Assembly: GCA_023150835.1 (NCBI GenBank)
Contig: JAKLKB010000033.1
Span: 1 to 64,000, forward strand
DNA from: Myxococcota bacterium
GTDB lineage: Bacteria; Myxococcota_C; UBA6777
Reading direction: 5' to 3'
DNA: 64,000 nucleotides
A program made the position numbers and the translations under genes. This document shows positions 53,482 through 61,865 of this stretch, piece by piece (the stretch's first letter is position 1; the number at the start of each line of letters is the position of its first letter). The notes beneath the pieces were generated by a model, which was not told the DNA's origin, did not search any database, and was given only the letters and a program-made list of their open reading frames with translations.

Positions 53482-55647
53482 ATGAGTCATCGACGCGATC
53501 GCGATTGGTCACAGGATGAGCAAGCACTGCGTGCGGCTCCTCCCCATCTGTCGGAGGGTACACAACTCTCCGCACACGCCATCGCACGTCAAACGTCGCA
53601 GACACCGAGCGGAACCTTTGATACAGCAAAGCGCATCGGGCGTCACTACGTTGTCGAGCGCGTGATCGGTCAAGGAGGGATGGGGCACGTCGTCAAAGCT
53701 GTCCACGATCTGACTGGTCAGATCGTCGCGATCAAGACGCTGTCGCCGCATCTCGCCGAAGATCCGGGATTACGGCAGCGTTTCATCCAAGAAGCCCGAA
53801 CTCTCGCATCGTTCGATCATCCTAACCTTATCCCGTTGTACACATTCCTCGAAGAAAACGGCCAATTCTTCTTGGTGATGCAGTTTATCGACGGCCAAGA
53901 TCTCGACAGTATGTTTCGCGGAACCCGTGGGCTGGATATCTCGTTTACAGTCTCCGTCTTTTATCAAACCCTTGATGGTTTGGCTTACGCCCACCGTCAC
54001 GGCGTGGTCCATCGCGATATCAAACCAGCCAATATCCTTGTGATGCAAGATGGCCGCGTTAAATTGACGGACTTTGGGATCGCTCGGATCTCTGGGGGCA
54101 ACCGCTTAACGAAGGCGGGTGTGCCGGTGGGGACGGTGTTTTACATGGCCCCCGAACAAGTCCAAGGAGTCGAAGCAGAGCCACGTGCGGATCTGTACGC
54201 TGCGGGCGTCAGTCTGTTTGAAGTCCTGACAGGCAGGCTTCCTTTTGAAGGCGATGATTATGCCGTTCGCAAGGGGCATGTCGAAACTCCCCCTCCTGAT
54301 CCCCGCATCTATCGGCCCGATATCCCGCCCGATCTCGTCAATATCATCCAAAAAGCCATGGCAAAACGTCCCGAAGAGCGCTTTCAAACCGCAGAAGCGT
54401 TCCGCGACGCGCTCGGATTGATCGCGGAGAACATGGGATACCAAGACGGTCTCCCTTGGGACAATGAAGAACGCCCCACCATGCAAGAAGTGCCAGCCGT
54501 CGTGATCCCCGCAGCGCAAGCCCGCCCGATCCCTGTGGGGGCGACCGCACAGCATACACTCCAAGCCAAACCACCCGCCCCGATTCCTGCCGCAGAAGCG
54601 CGTAAACGTCCCGAACTTCCGCTGCTTCAAGCCAACAGTGGCCTGCCCCACGCACTCGCGGCACAGCCTGTTGTGCCGGGGCATCCTGCTCACCCTGCGG
54701 TGTCTCCCGGGTCTGGGTCTTATCCAGCAGCCCAGAGAAATGCCCCGCAACGCACTGCCTCTGCCACACCAAACCATCCCTATCCCACCGCCGAACATGC
54801 CGCACGTTCGGCCAAAAACAACCTTCCTCCCCAAGCTTACGCTGCCTCTTCGGCTGTTTTGCCCAAAGCTCCGCTGTTTTTGTCTTCACCGCCTGCGCGC
54901 CCGACCCATACTGCCGCCCCCGCTCGTATCCTTACGCGTGATGGAGCCGAGATGATCTTGATCCGCGCAGGCTCTTTTTGGATGGGACACAACAAGCTCG
55001 ATCCCGATGCAAGGCCGCTTCGGGAGCTTTACCTCAACGACTTCTACGTCGACCGTTATCCCGTGACCAACGAACTGTACCAGCGCTTTGTCAGCGAAAC
55101 AGGTTACCCACCGCCGACGCACTGGTGGGACCCTCGCAAACACAACGGATTGTTCTATCCCCTCGAACAGTCGATCCATCCGATCACCAACATCCGCTAC
55201 GAAGATGCTTTGGTCTATTGTCAATGGGCTGGCAAGCGCCTTCCGACCGAAGCTGAGTGGGAAAAAGCCTGCCGACACACCGATCAACGCCTCTTTCCTT
55301 GGGGAGATCATTGGCAAGAAGGCCGTGCCAACTTTGGCCGCCCTGCGACTTCCCCTGTCAACCAATTCCCTCAAGGGCAAAGCCCTTATGGCGTGTTCGA
55401 TCTGCTCGGAAACGTCTGGGAATGGGTGGCCGATTGGTACACGGTGGATGCTTATCGACATCTTCCACCCAAAAATCCAAGAGGCCCAGCACACGGGCAA
55501 TATCGAATCGTGCGTGGCGGATCACATAGCGATCGGCCCGGCACGATCCATGTGATCACAAGGGGGTTTCGACCGCCCGATCTGCCCGGGTCTTCGCTGG
55601 GATTCCGTTGCGCAATGGATATCCCCGATCTCTCGACTCCTCCCTAA
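53482..55647 (+). CDS. Ser/Thr kinase fused to FGE-sulfatase-type domain
   Basis: 721 residues from ATG 53482, with GAGGAAG upstream. The kinase domain (about 50-310) has GQGGMGHVVKA, VAIKTL, H177-R-D179 in HRDIKPANIL, DFGIARI and YMAPEQ. A Pro/Ala/His linker (about 330-480) follows. The C-terminal ~230 residues match the FGE/SUMF1 fold (IRAGSFWMGHNKLDPDARPL, RLPTEAEWEKACR, DLLGNVWEWVADWY, RIVRGGSHSD). The cysteine pair used by true formylglycine-generating enzymes is not evident, so this is probably a non-catalytic binding module, as in other bacterial kinase-FGE fusions. No membrane span was seen, so it is likely cytosolic. It lies 21 bp after the thioredoxin gene. Confidence 0.93.
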   Translation: MSHRRDRDWSQDEQALRAAPPHLSEGTQLSAHAIARQTSQTPSGTFDTAKRIGRHYVVERVIGQGGMGHVVKAVHDLTGQIVAIKTLSPHLAEDPGLRQRFIQEARTLASFDHPNLIPLYTFLEENGQFFLVMQFIDGQDLDSMFRGTRGLDISFTVSVFYQTLDGLAYAHRHGVVHRDIKPANILVMQDGRVKLTDFGIARISGGNRLTKAGVPVGTVFYMAPEQVQGVEAEPRADLYAAGVSLFEVLTGRLPFEGDDYAVRKGHVETPPPDPRIYRPDIPPDLVNIIQKAMAKRPEERFQTAEAFRDALGLIAENMGYQDGLPWDNEERPTMQEVPAVVIPAAQARPIPVGATAQHTLQAKPPAPIPAAEARKRPELPLLQANSGLPHALAAQPVVPGHPAHPAVSPGSGSYPAAQRNAPQRTASATPNHPYPTAEHAARSAKNNLPPQAYAASSAVLPKAPLFLSSPPARPTHTAAPARILTRDGAEMILIRAGSFWMGHNKLDPDARPLRELYLNDFYVDRYPVTNELYQRFVSETGYPPPTHWWDPRKHNGLFYPLEQSIHPITNIRYEDALVYCQWAGKRLPTEAEWEKACRHTDQRLFPWGDHWQEGRANFGRPATSPVNQFPQGQSPYGVFDLLGNVWEWVADWYTVDAYRHLPPKNPRGPAHGQYRIVRGGSHSDRPGTIHVITRGFRPPDLPGSSLGFRCAMDIPDLSTPP

Positions 55648-55678
55648 ATCTTTCCCTCACCAAACAAAGATAGACGTG

Positions 55679-56542
55679 ATGCAACATACGGATGCGTTGA
55701 TTGAATTGCTGTACACCGATCGATTTGCAGAAGCCCTGCGGTTGTGCGGCTTGGGTTATGAGCCGATCGAGTGTGCTTATGGGGGCGATGGCTCGGTGCT
55801 TGGAGCGTTTGCGATGGACCATCACGGCAGCGAGTCATGGCGAGAAGGCGTGGCTCTGCGCGCTTGCCGCGATCACTACGCAGCAAGGAAGCAAGATCCG
55901 AGATTCGTTGTGACGGGAACCCCCGACGCAGACGCCGTTTTGGCGATCATCGCCTTGGCGGGGTTGGTCCCTGCTTCACAGATCCCCGAGGCCTTTTACG
56001 AACTGGTCAACTTGCACGATGTGGATCCTGTCCCGCTGGATCTGTTGTCTTTGCCGTTTGGCGAAGAGCTGTTGTTTTTTCAACAGCTCGAACACCTACG
56101 ACGCGATCAAGCCTCTTTTTTCCGTGCGATCGACGAGATGCGTCGCTTGTTGTTGGGGGGCTTGCAGTCCAAGCAACGCACGATGGTGCGACGGCGCGAA
56201 GAACGGCGGATCGAGATGGCCGAGACCTCTTCTCTCGAACCGATCGGGGATGCCGTGTTGTTGGTGGAAAGCCGCGTGTGGGGATTTGATCGTTGGTATC
56301 GAAAAGCACCGTTGGTCGTGTCTTATAGTCAACGAGGTGCTTCGATTACGGTGGGATGTCGCAGCGTCGAGGTGGCCGAAGCATTGTGCGGAGAAGGCGG
56401 ACTGATGAGGGTTTTTGCACATCTGGGCTACGGATGGGGAGGCCGAGAGTCGATCGGAGGAAGCCCGCGAGGCGTGGTGTTTTCCTTCGATCAAGCCCGC
56501 GAAGCCGCCCACAAGATCGCTGCGTGGCTTGAGCAAAAGTGA
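55679..56542 (+). CDS. Hypothetical protein with DHH-like motifs
   Basis: 287 residues from ATG 55679. The ribosome site is weak, and translation may be coupled to the kinase-FGE gene 31 bp upstream. The protein is soluble and alpha/beta. Two acidic/histidine clusters, GAFAMDHHGSES (about residue 45) and VTGTPDADAVLAIIALAG (about 80), resemble metal-binding motifs of DHH-type phosphoesterases but come in the reverse order. The C-terminal half has YGWGGRESIGGSPRG, a glycine-rich loop like the DHHA1 nucleic-acid/nucleotide-binding segment. A divergent DHH-superfamily hydrolase is a reasonable guess and unproven. Confidence 0.75.
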   Translation: MQHTDALIELLYTDRFAEALRLCGLGYEPIECAYGGDGSVLGAFAMDHHGSESWREGVALRACRDHYAARKQDPRFVVTGTPDADAVLAIIALAGLVPASQIPEAFYELVNLHDVDPVPLDLLSLPFGEELLFFQQLEHLRRDQASFFRAIDEMRRLLLGGLQSKQRTMVRRREERRIEMAETSSLEPIGDAVLLVESRVWGFDRWYRKAPLVVSYSQRGASITVGCRSVEVAEALCGEGGLMRVFAHLGYGWGGRESIGGSPRGVVFSFDQAREAAHKIAAWLEQK

Positions 56543-56547
56543 TCTGT

Positions 56548-56726
56548 GATACGAAATCCGCCCACTGTGTGATCGTAGGGGCAGCCCGATGTGGCAGCCC
56601 AACCACAGGGCATCTACGCACGACTGATGGAGTCCTTTGACTTTATCGTGTTTGCGATGTGGCAGCCCAACCACAGGGCATCTACGCACGACCCTTCGAT
56701 CATACATCTCTCGGATATCGTCTGAG
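56548..56726. repeat. Dispersed repeat family A, copy with internal duplication
   Basis: Ends GATACGAAATCCGCC and TCGGATATCGTCTGAG as in other copies. It is about 60 bp longer because a block containing GATGTGGCAGCCCAACCACA and GGGCATCTACGCACGA is present twice. It lies between convergent genes. Confidence 0.75.
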
Positions 56727-56750
56727 CCAAAGAAAAAGAGTGGAGGGGGA

Positions 56751-57701
56751 TCAGAAGGGACGAAAGTCGATGGTGGTGTTGATCTTGACGGGCCAGTTCA
56801 TCTTGGGCGGAACGTTGGGGGCTTTGCTAGAGACTTGGATGGTGCCTTGGAGAAATTGCTTGCTTTTTCCGCGCATGGGGAAGCCGCTTTCGATCTGCAA
56901 GAACAGCGTGCCTGTTTGATGGCCGGTCAAGTTGTAGCGTAGTTCGAGCGGTCCCATGCGCAGGGGCGGGCTGTTCTTGTTCGGAAGGATATCAGCTTTG
57001 ACACGCAAAAAGGCGTAGCCACCGCGCACAGCGATAAGTGTCCATTGGCGCTTGAGGGTCATCGGGACGGCACCGCCCATCTGGAGCGTCTTGTTCCAGC
57101 TTTCACCGATCTTCACGCGCCGACCGGGATAAAGCGCCATCATCTGTTCCATCATTTGTCGCAACGCCTCGTTACCGAATTGTTGTTTCAGTTGAAGCTG
57201 AAGCTGAGCGCGTTGTTGGGCATCTCCCGCCTTCAGCGAACCCATCACGTCCTCGATCATCTTGTCGACACCATCGAGCGAAAGAACCTTGCCTTGGCTG
57301 TTGATCTCCATCGTAAACTGGCGCCCAAGCAAGGCTGCAAATCCTTGCGCGAGCGGGGGCACTTGTTGGGGCGGCTTTTCGGAGTTGTACTCAAGAACGC
57401 CTTGGGGCGTTTGCACCTTAAAGTAGATGCGCTTGAAGCCCACAAGCACACGCGCAGTACCCGCCGTGTCGACGCTGCGCGTTTCAAACGTGTAACCTGT
57501 CCCGATGGTTTGTTGGATCTGGGTCTTTTGGCCCATCGCTTCTTGATCGATGAATTGCTCGGTATTCCAATAGATCTGAAAGATCTGCCCTTGCTTCCAA
57601 CGCAAGTGCAGATCGATCGCTTGTGCATCAAAGCTCCACCCTACACAACAAAGGCTCCACAAAAGCCCGAACCATCGGCTTATCTTCTTGCTTGCTTGCA
57701 T
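56751..57701 (-). CDS. Secreted DUF6263-like protein
   Basis: 316 residues from ATG 57701, with AAGGAG close upstream. The signal peptide MQASKKISRWFGLLWSLCC is cleaved near AQA-ID. The mature chain is beta-rich with FQIYWNTEQFIDQEAMGQKT, LGRQFTMEINSQGKVLSLDG, a Gln-rich helical insert (QLQLQLKQQFGNEALRQMM) and VKIGESWNKTLQM. The pattern of two long beta sheets around a helical segment recalls DUF6263/lipoprotein-localisation-like folds. Assignment is tentative. It is the second gene after rlmN on the minus strand (121 bp gap), so it may share the rlmN promoter. Confidence 0.75.
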   Translation of the reverse strand: MQASKKISRWFGLLWSLCCVGWSFDAQAIDLHLRWKQGQIFQIYWNTEQFIDQEAMGQKTQIQQTIGTGYTFETRSVDTAGTARVLVGFKRIYFKVQTPQGVLEYNSEKPPQQVPPLAQGFAALLGRQFTMEINSQGKVLSLDGVDKMIEDVMGSLKAGDAQQRAQLQLQLKQQFGNEALRQMMEQMMALYPGRRVKIGESWNKTLQMGGAVPMTLKRQWTLIAVRGGYAFLRVKADILPNKNSPPLRMGPLELRYNLTGHQTGTLFLQIESGFPMRGKSKQFLQGTIQVSSKAPNVPPKMNWPVKINTTIDFRPF

Positions 57702-57822
57702 CTTTTCTCCTTCTTTGGGGGCAGTCATGCCGCGTCGAGGGCGATCCTTGATCGTTTGGTGCGCGCTATCTTGGCGCTTTGACGAGATAGGCGCAAGGAT
57801 CTTTTCGCAAAGGAGGGTTGGC

Positions 57823-59016
57823 TTAGCGGGGAGGGAGGGGACGGCGTGTCTTCTTGGCTTCGCCATCCAGAGCGAGCTGCCCGCAAGCGGCGAGGATATC
57901 ATCGCCTCGGGTTTGGCGTTCGGTGGCGAGGACGCCCGATTCTTGGAGGATGCGAAGAAAGTCAGCGATCGCCTCTTGGGATGGGCGTTTGTAAGGGGCC
58001 CCCGGATGCTCGTTGTAGGGGATCAGGTTGATCTTGGATCGCACCGAGCGAGACAGCTTGATGAGGCGTTTGGCATCTTCGGGGCTGTCGTTGATATCTT
58101 GGATCAGCGTGTATTCAAGCGTTACAGGGAGGCTCTGTTGGGTGGGGAGTTTTTGGAAGGTACGGAGCGTATCGAAAAGAGTTTTGAGATTGTAGCGTTG
58201 GTTGATGGGCATGATCTGATCGCGTTGTGCGTCGGTGGTGGCGTGCAGAGAAACGGCGAGGCGAACAGGGAAAGTTTCGCCAAGCTTGAGGATCTGTGGA
58301 CAAAGGCCGGCAGTGGAGACGGTGAGGCGGCGCGCTCCGAGCTTTGGGCCAAGTTCATCGGTCAGGACAGACAGCGTGCTGATCAAGTTTTGAAAGTTGA
58401 TCAAGGGTTCGCCCATGCCCATGAACACGACGTTGGTGATGGTCTTGCCTTCGGGCAGAAGCTTGGCAGACCCGAGAAATTGCCCCATGTATTCGGCGAT
58501 CGTGAGATTGCGTCCCGGCCCCATGGTGGCGGTATAACAGAAGCGGCATCCGAGCGCACAGCCGACTTGCGAAGAGATGCACAGCGTAATTCGCCGACCA
58601 ATAGGGATCAAGACAGCTTCGACTTGCGCACCATCTTTGAGGCGAAACAGGATCTTTTTGGTACCGTCGATCGAATCCATAACGCGTACGACGCCAAGAC
58701 TCGATATCGTCGCAAACTCAAGAAGATGCTCACGCATCGCACGCGAAAGATCCGTCATCTGCGCGATATCCGTCACGCCTTGCTTATAGATCCAGCGAAA
58801 GATCTGGCGCGCACGGAAGGCTTTGTCACCTTGCTCAACGAAGTACTGTTCGAGCGCTTCACGCGTAAAGTCGAGCAAGTCGATCCGCTCGTTTGGCGCG
58901 GTAGAGACCGATGCTACGGCCTGCAAAGCGGCTGGTGCAGCGGTCACTTCGGTGGCAGGGACCAGTTGGGTGTCAGAGAGATGGATGGCTTCGGTATCGT
59001 GATGGATGGCGGACAT
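57823..59016 (-). CDS. rlmN: 23S rRNA/tRNA adenine-C2 methyltransferase RlmN
   Basis: 397 residues from ATG 59016, with AAGGAA eight bases upstream. It is a radical-SAM enzyme that methylates C2 of A2503 in 23S rRNA and A37 in some tRNAs. The cluster-binding motif CALGCRFC (C-x3-C-x2-C) is present, with GMGEPLINF, VSTAGLCPQI, LAVSLHATTD and the catalytic C-terminal cysteine region RGDDILAACGQL. The N-terminal 45 residues are an extra, poorly conserved extension rich in Ala/Thr/Val. A good promoter lies about 60 bp upstream (59074-59102). Confidence 0.96.
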   Translation of the reverse strand: MSAIHHDTEAIHLSDTQLVPATEVTAAPAALQAVASVSTAPNERIDLLDFTREALEQYFVEQGDKAFRARQIFRWIYKQGVTDIAQMTDLSRAMREHLLEFATISSLGVVRVMDSIDGTKKILFRLKDGAQVEAVLIPIGRRITLCISSQVGCALGCRFCYTATMGPGRNLTIAEYMGQFLGSAKLLPEGKTITNVVFMGMGEPLINFQNLISTLSVLTDELGPKLGARRLTVSTAGLCPQILKLGETFPVRLAVSLHATTDAQRDQIMPINQRYNLKTLFDTLRTFQKLPTQQSLPVTLEYTLIQDINDSPEDAKRLIKLSRSVRSKINLIPYNEHPGAPYKRPSQEAIADFLRILQESGVLATERQTRGDDILAACGQLALDGEAKKTRRPLPPR

Positions 59017-59073
59017 ACGCAAGATTCCTTGTGATGGACTGTGGGGTGAAAGAAAAAATCTTTCAAGCGCCGA

Positions 59074-59102
59074 AGTATAGACACAGCGCAGGTCGTTTTC
59101 AA
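59074..59102 (-). promoter_or_regulatory. Sigma-70-type promoter for rlmN
   Basis: Read on the minus strand: TTGAAA (59102-59097), a spacer of exactly 17 bp, then TATACT (59079-59074). The predicted start lies near 59067, giving a leader of about 50 bases before the rlmN ATG. Confidence 0.65.
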
Positions 59103-59308
59103 CACAAACCCCTTTCTTTTCGTGGAGCGCGAGTTCGACAATCGGCGCGTCTTGCAGACGCAAGCCACAGACAAAGGTGCGTTCAAAGGCTGCCTCACCT
59201 TGACAGCACTGAGGGGTCTTGGCAATTTGCCGCTCCATCCACGGTGGGGTCATCTGCCCGAAGCCGTTTCTTTTGTGTAGTCAAGGGTTTAGAGAGTTGA
59301 GGTGAAGG

Positions 59309-59953
59309 ATGGGTCGAGCATTTATTATCGGAATCGCCGGTGGGACGGGCTCAGGGAAGACAACGGTGGCACGCCGGATCGCCGAGATCTTTCGTGTGGA
59401 GGAGGTCTTGTTGTTGGATCAAGACGCCTACTACAAGGATCTCTCACATCTTTCGTTTGAAGAACGCAAGCGCGTGAACTTCGATCATCCCGACGCTTTT
59501 GACACCGATCTTTTGGTTGAACATCTGCGCGCCTTGCGCAAACGCTTGCCGATCCAAAAACCCGTGTATTCGTACAAAGAGCATCGCCGAAAAGAAGAAA
59601 CTGTTCGGATCTCCCCTGCACACATCATCTTGCTCGAAGGCATCTTGGTTTTGGAGATGGAACCCTTGCGTGAATTGATGGATATGAAGATCTTTGTCGA
59701 TACAGATGATGATATCCGCCTGATCCGTCGGCTGACGCGTGATATCAAAGAGCGAGGACGCGATCTTGAGCAATCGATCATCCAATACGAACAAACGGTT
59801 CGCCCGATGCACCTTGCTTTTGTTGTTCCTTCGAAACGTTACGCCGATGTGGTCATCCCCCACGGGGGTGAAAATCGCGTCGCAATTCAGATGATCGAGG
59901 CCACCTTGCGCGAACGCTTGCGCCAAGTCGACAACGAAGAACCCCAACTCTGA
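59309..59953 (+). CDS. udk: Uridine kinase
   Basis: 214 residues from ATG 59309, with GAGG and GAAGG upstream. It phosphorylates uridine and cytidine with ATP or GTP in pyrimidine salvage (cytosolic). The P-loop is IAGGTGSGKTTVARR. Other family blocks are LLLDQDAYYKDLSHLSFEER, NFDHPDAFD, EGILVLEMEPLRELMDMKIF, DDDIRLIRRLTRDIKERGR and PSKRYADVVIPHGGEN. The length matches bacterial Udk. It is followed 16 bp later by the GYF_2-like gene, so the two are probably co-transcribed. Confidence 0.96.
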   Translation: MGRAFIIGIAGGTGSGKTTVARRIAEIFRVEEVLLLDQDAYYKDLSHLSFEERKRVNFDHPDAFDTDLLVEHLRALRKRLPIQKPVYSYKEHRRKEETVRISPAHIILLEGILVLEMEPLRELMDMKIFVDTDDDIRLIRRLTRDIKERGRDLEQSIIQYEQTVRPMHLAFVVPSKRYADVVIPHGGENRVAIQMIEATLRERLRQVDNEEPQL

Positions 59954-59969
59954 CCAAGGAGTACCACAA

Positions 59970-61604
59970 ATGCCAGTCTATCGAATCGAACGGGATGGGA
60001 AAACAATCGAAGTACCGGACTTTTCGACGCTGCGAGCATGGGCCGAAGGGGGACGGATTCGAGCGGAAGATAAGGTGTGGTCACAAGGTTGGAAAGAGCC
60101 TGTGCGCGCTTACGATGTGAGCGGCCTGCGCGAGATCTTCAAAACGCGCAGTGCAGCGCCAAATGCAACCTCCTACGCCAGTGGTCCCGTATACATCGTC
60201 TTTGATGGGCGCGAACAAGTCAGTGCCCCCAACTTTTCTTCCCTTCAACAGCTTACGGCGACGGGGCGTGTGCGTGCGGATGATCTTGTTTGGACCGAAG
60301 GATGGGAGGCTTGGGCGCGAGCTTATGATGTCAGCGGCTTGCGCGATATCTTTAAAAAGCGCAATGAACAGCCCGCAGCAACGATGCGAATGCCGATCCC
60401 GCCCTTGCCTTCAGTAAGCACGAGCGCAGCCTCTTCTTCCTCACCACAAGCCCCTCGCCAGCGCGCACATCGCCGTGCTTCATCGCAAGCCCCGTCCCAC
60501 CCACAATCTCAGCCTCAAAAGCCCTCGTGGGTGGCTCAGGTGGGCGAAACCTTCAAAGAACTGAATTCGCTCGCCAAAGAAGGCTTTGAAAAGATGGGCT
60601 TTTCGCGAACAGGACAACCCAATGCGCGAACATACGCCTCGACAGGGCGGATGTATCAGGCCGATCCTGATCAAGACAGTGCCCCTTCCAACCACACCGC
60701 ACAATCTCGCAACCACCGCCAAATCAACGCTTCTGCCTACCGCCACACTGACGCTGCTCTTTGGCACAAAGAACCTTGGCGCTATCGCCGCGAACAAGGC
60801 CCTTTTACTTTGGCTGACTTGCTTTCTCCCGAACATCTCCAGAGCTATCTTTCTTTGCGACGCCACCGCAAGATCGAGGTCCCTTTGCGCAAGATCCTTC
60901 CCAACATCGCGCCATCAAGCTTGTTTCAAGCCCTCGTACCTGACGCGAGGATCTTGCGTGGGCAAGATGACCGCCTTGTTGCGGGCCTTTTGGCACAGAT
61001 GAGTGCGGCTTTGGTGTTGCCTGCGCCTGTGGATATCTATGTTTCTGCCAAAAATGCGTGGGAGATGTCTTTGCTCGGAAATCGCCAACAATCCGCGATC
61101 TTGGTGGGCGAAGGATGGCTTGAAGAACTCTCCGAAGTCGGCGTGGCTGGGTTGTTTGCGCAGTTATTGAGTCAATCTTACCTACAAGACGCGCCGTTGC
61201 GGACGTTGGCTTGGTTGCTTTGGAAGCCTGAAGACTTTTCGCGGATCGGAGTTCATTCGATCCCTGCGGTGGATTCAACGTTTTTGCTTGATTGCTTGAT
61301 GGAGGCGGATCACCTCGGCGACCTGATCTCTTTGATGCTTTTGGGACACGAAGACGCTGTGATCGATGCGCTCGAAGAGATGGTCGAAGTCTCGGAAGCA
61401 CCGCGTGCCTTGGAACGCTCCAAGGCTGTTCAGTCGATCCAAGCTTATTTCGATACTCCCGCCCCTGCTCTTGCGGAGCGCGTTCCTGCGCTCGAACGCT
61501 TCGCAAAAAGCCATCGCTTCCAAAATCTCACAAGAGGCATCGCCGCTTTCCCTTCGGTGCGCTCAGCCATCCTCGACGTCCAGCGGATCGCAGGCATCGC
61601 CTAA
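59970..61604 (+). CDS. Tandem GYF_2/DUF4339-like protein
   Basis: 544 residues from ATG 59970, with CAAGGAG eight bases upstream. The first ~130 residues hold two related ~55-residue modules (IRAEDKVWSQGWKEPVRAYD and VRADDLVWTEGWEAWARAYD), each ending SGLRxIFK. They fit the GYF_2 type that binds proline-rich peptides. About 135-270 is a Ser/Gln/His/Arg-rich linker. The C-terminal ~280 residues form an unrecognised alpha-helical domain (LADLLSPEHLQSYLSLRRHR, VDIYVSAKNAWEMSLLGNRQ). There is no signal peptide or span. A binding partner for the many Pro-rich proteins of this genome would be a sensible role, but this is inference. Confidence 0.8.
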   Translation: MPVYRIERDGKTIEVPDFSTLRAWAEGGRIRAEDKVWSQGWKEPVRAYDVSGLREIFKTRSAAPNATSYASGPVYIVFDGREQVSAPNFSSLQQLTATGRVRADDLVWTEGWEAWARAYDVSGLRDIFKKRNEQPAATMRMPIPPLPSVSTSAASSSSPQAPRQRAHRRASSQAPSHPQSQPQKPSWVAQVGETFKELNSLAKEGFEKMGFSRTGQPNARTYASTGRMYQADPDQDSAPSNHTAQSRNHRQINASAYRHTDAALWHKEPWRYRREQGPFTLADLLSPEHLQSYLSLRRHRKIEVPLRKILPNIAPSSLFQALVPDARILRGQDDRLVAGLLAQMSAALVLPAPVDIYVSAKNAWEMSLLGNRQQSAILVGEGWLEELSEVGVAGLFAQLLSQSYLQDAPLRTLAWLLWKPEDFSRIGVHSIPAVDSTFLLDCLMEADHLGDLISLMLLGHEDAVIDALEEMVEVSEAPRALERSKAVQSIQAYFDTPAPALAERVPALERFAKSHRFQNLTRGIAAFPSVRSAILDVQRIAGIA

Positions 61605-61681
61605 GAACGTCAACGCTCGCTAAAAAAGACAGTCGTTTCCGGCTAACGCTCGGGTGGCCCCACTTGTTTTGCTGATTCGAA

Positions 61682-61800
61682 ATAGGAGTTACGCAGTTGA
61701 AAAGGAAAACCCTGAGATGTCAGCACATTATTAGGGGCGGTTCGCCAACCGCCCGCGCCCGAACATGGCCCTTTTTCGTATCCAACTGCGTAAGTCCTAT
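61682..61800. mobile_element. Family C MITE, copy 2 (intact)
   Basis: 119 bp with inverted ends ATAGGAGTTACGCAGTTG and CAACTGCGTAAGTCCTAT, which match at 17 of 18 positions when inverted. The interior has GGGGCGGTTCGCCAACCGCC and no ORF. It lies directly before the NHL gene. Terminal repeats of this kind indicate mobilisation by a transposase supplied in trans. No copy with its own transposase is in the window. Confidence 0.85.
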
Positions 61801-61865
61801 CGAAATATATTTGTTTTCGGACACCTTGAACCCGAGCTGTTGCCATCGGGGAGACGGAGAGCAAG

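Noticed and set aside
59200-59228. TTGACA with CAATTT at 17 bp as a udk promoter
   Set aside because: The -35 is perfect but the -10 matches poorly, so I do not list it as a feature.
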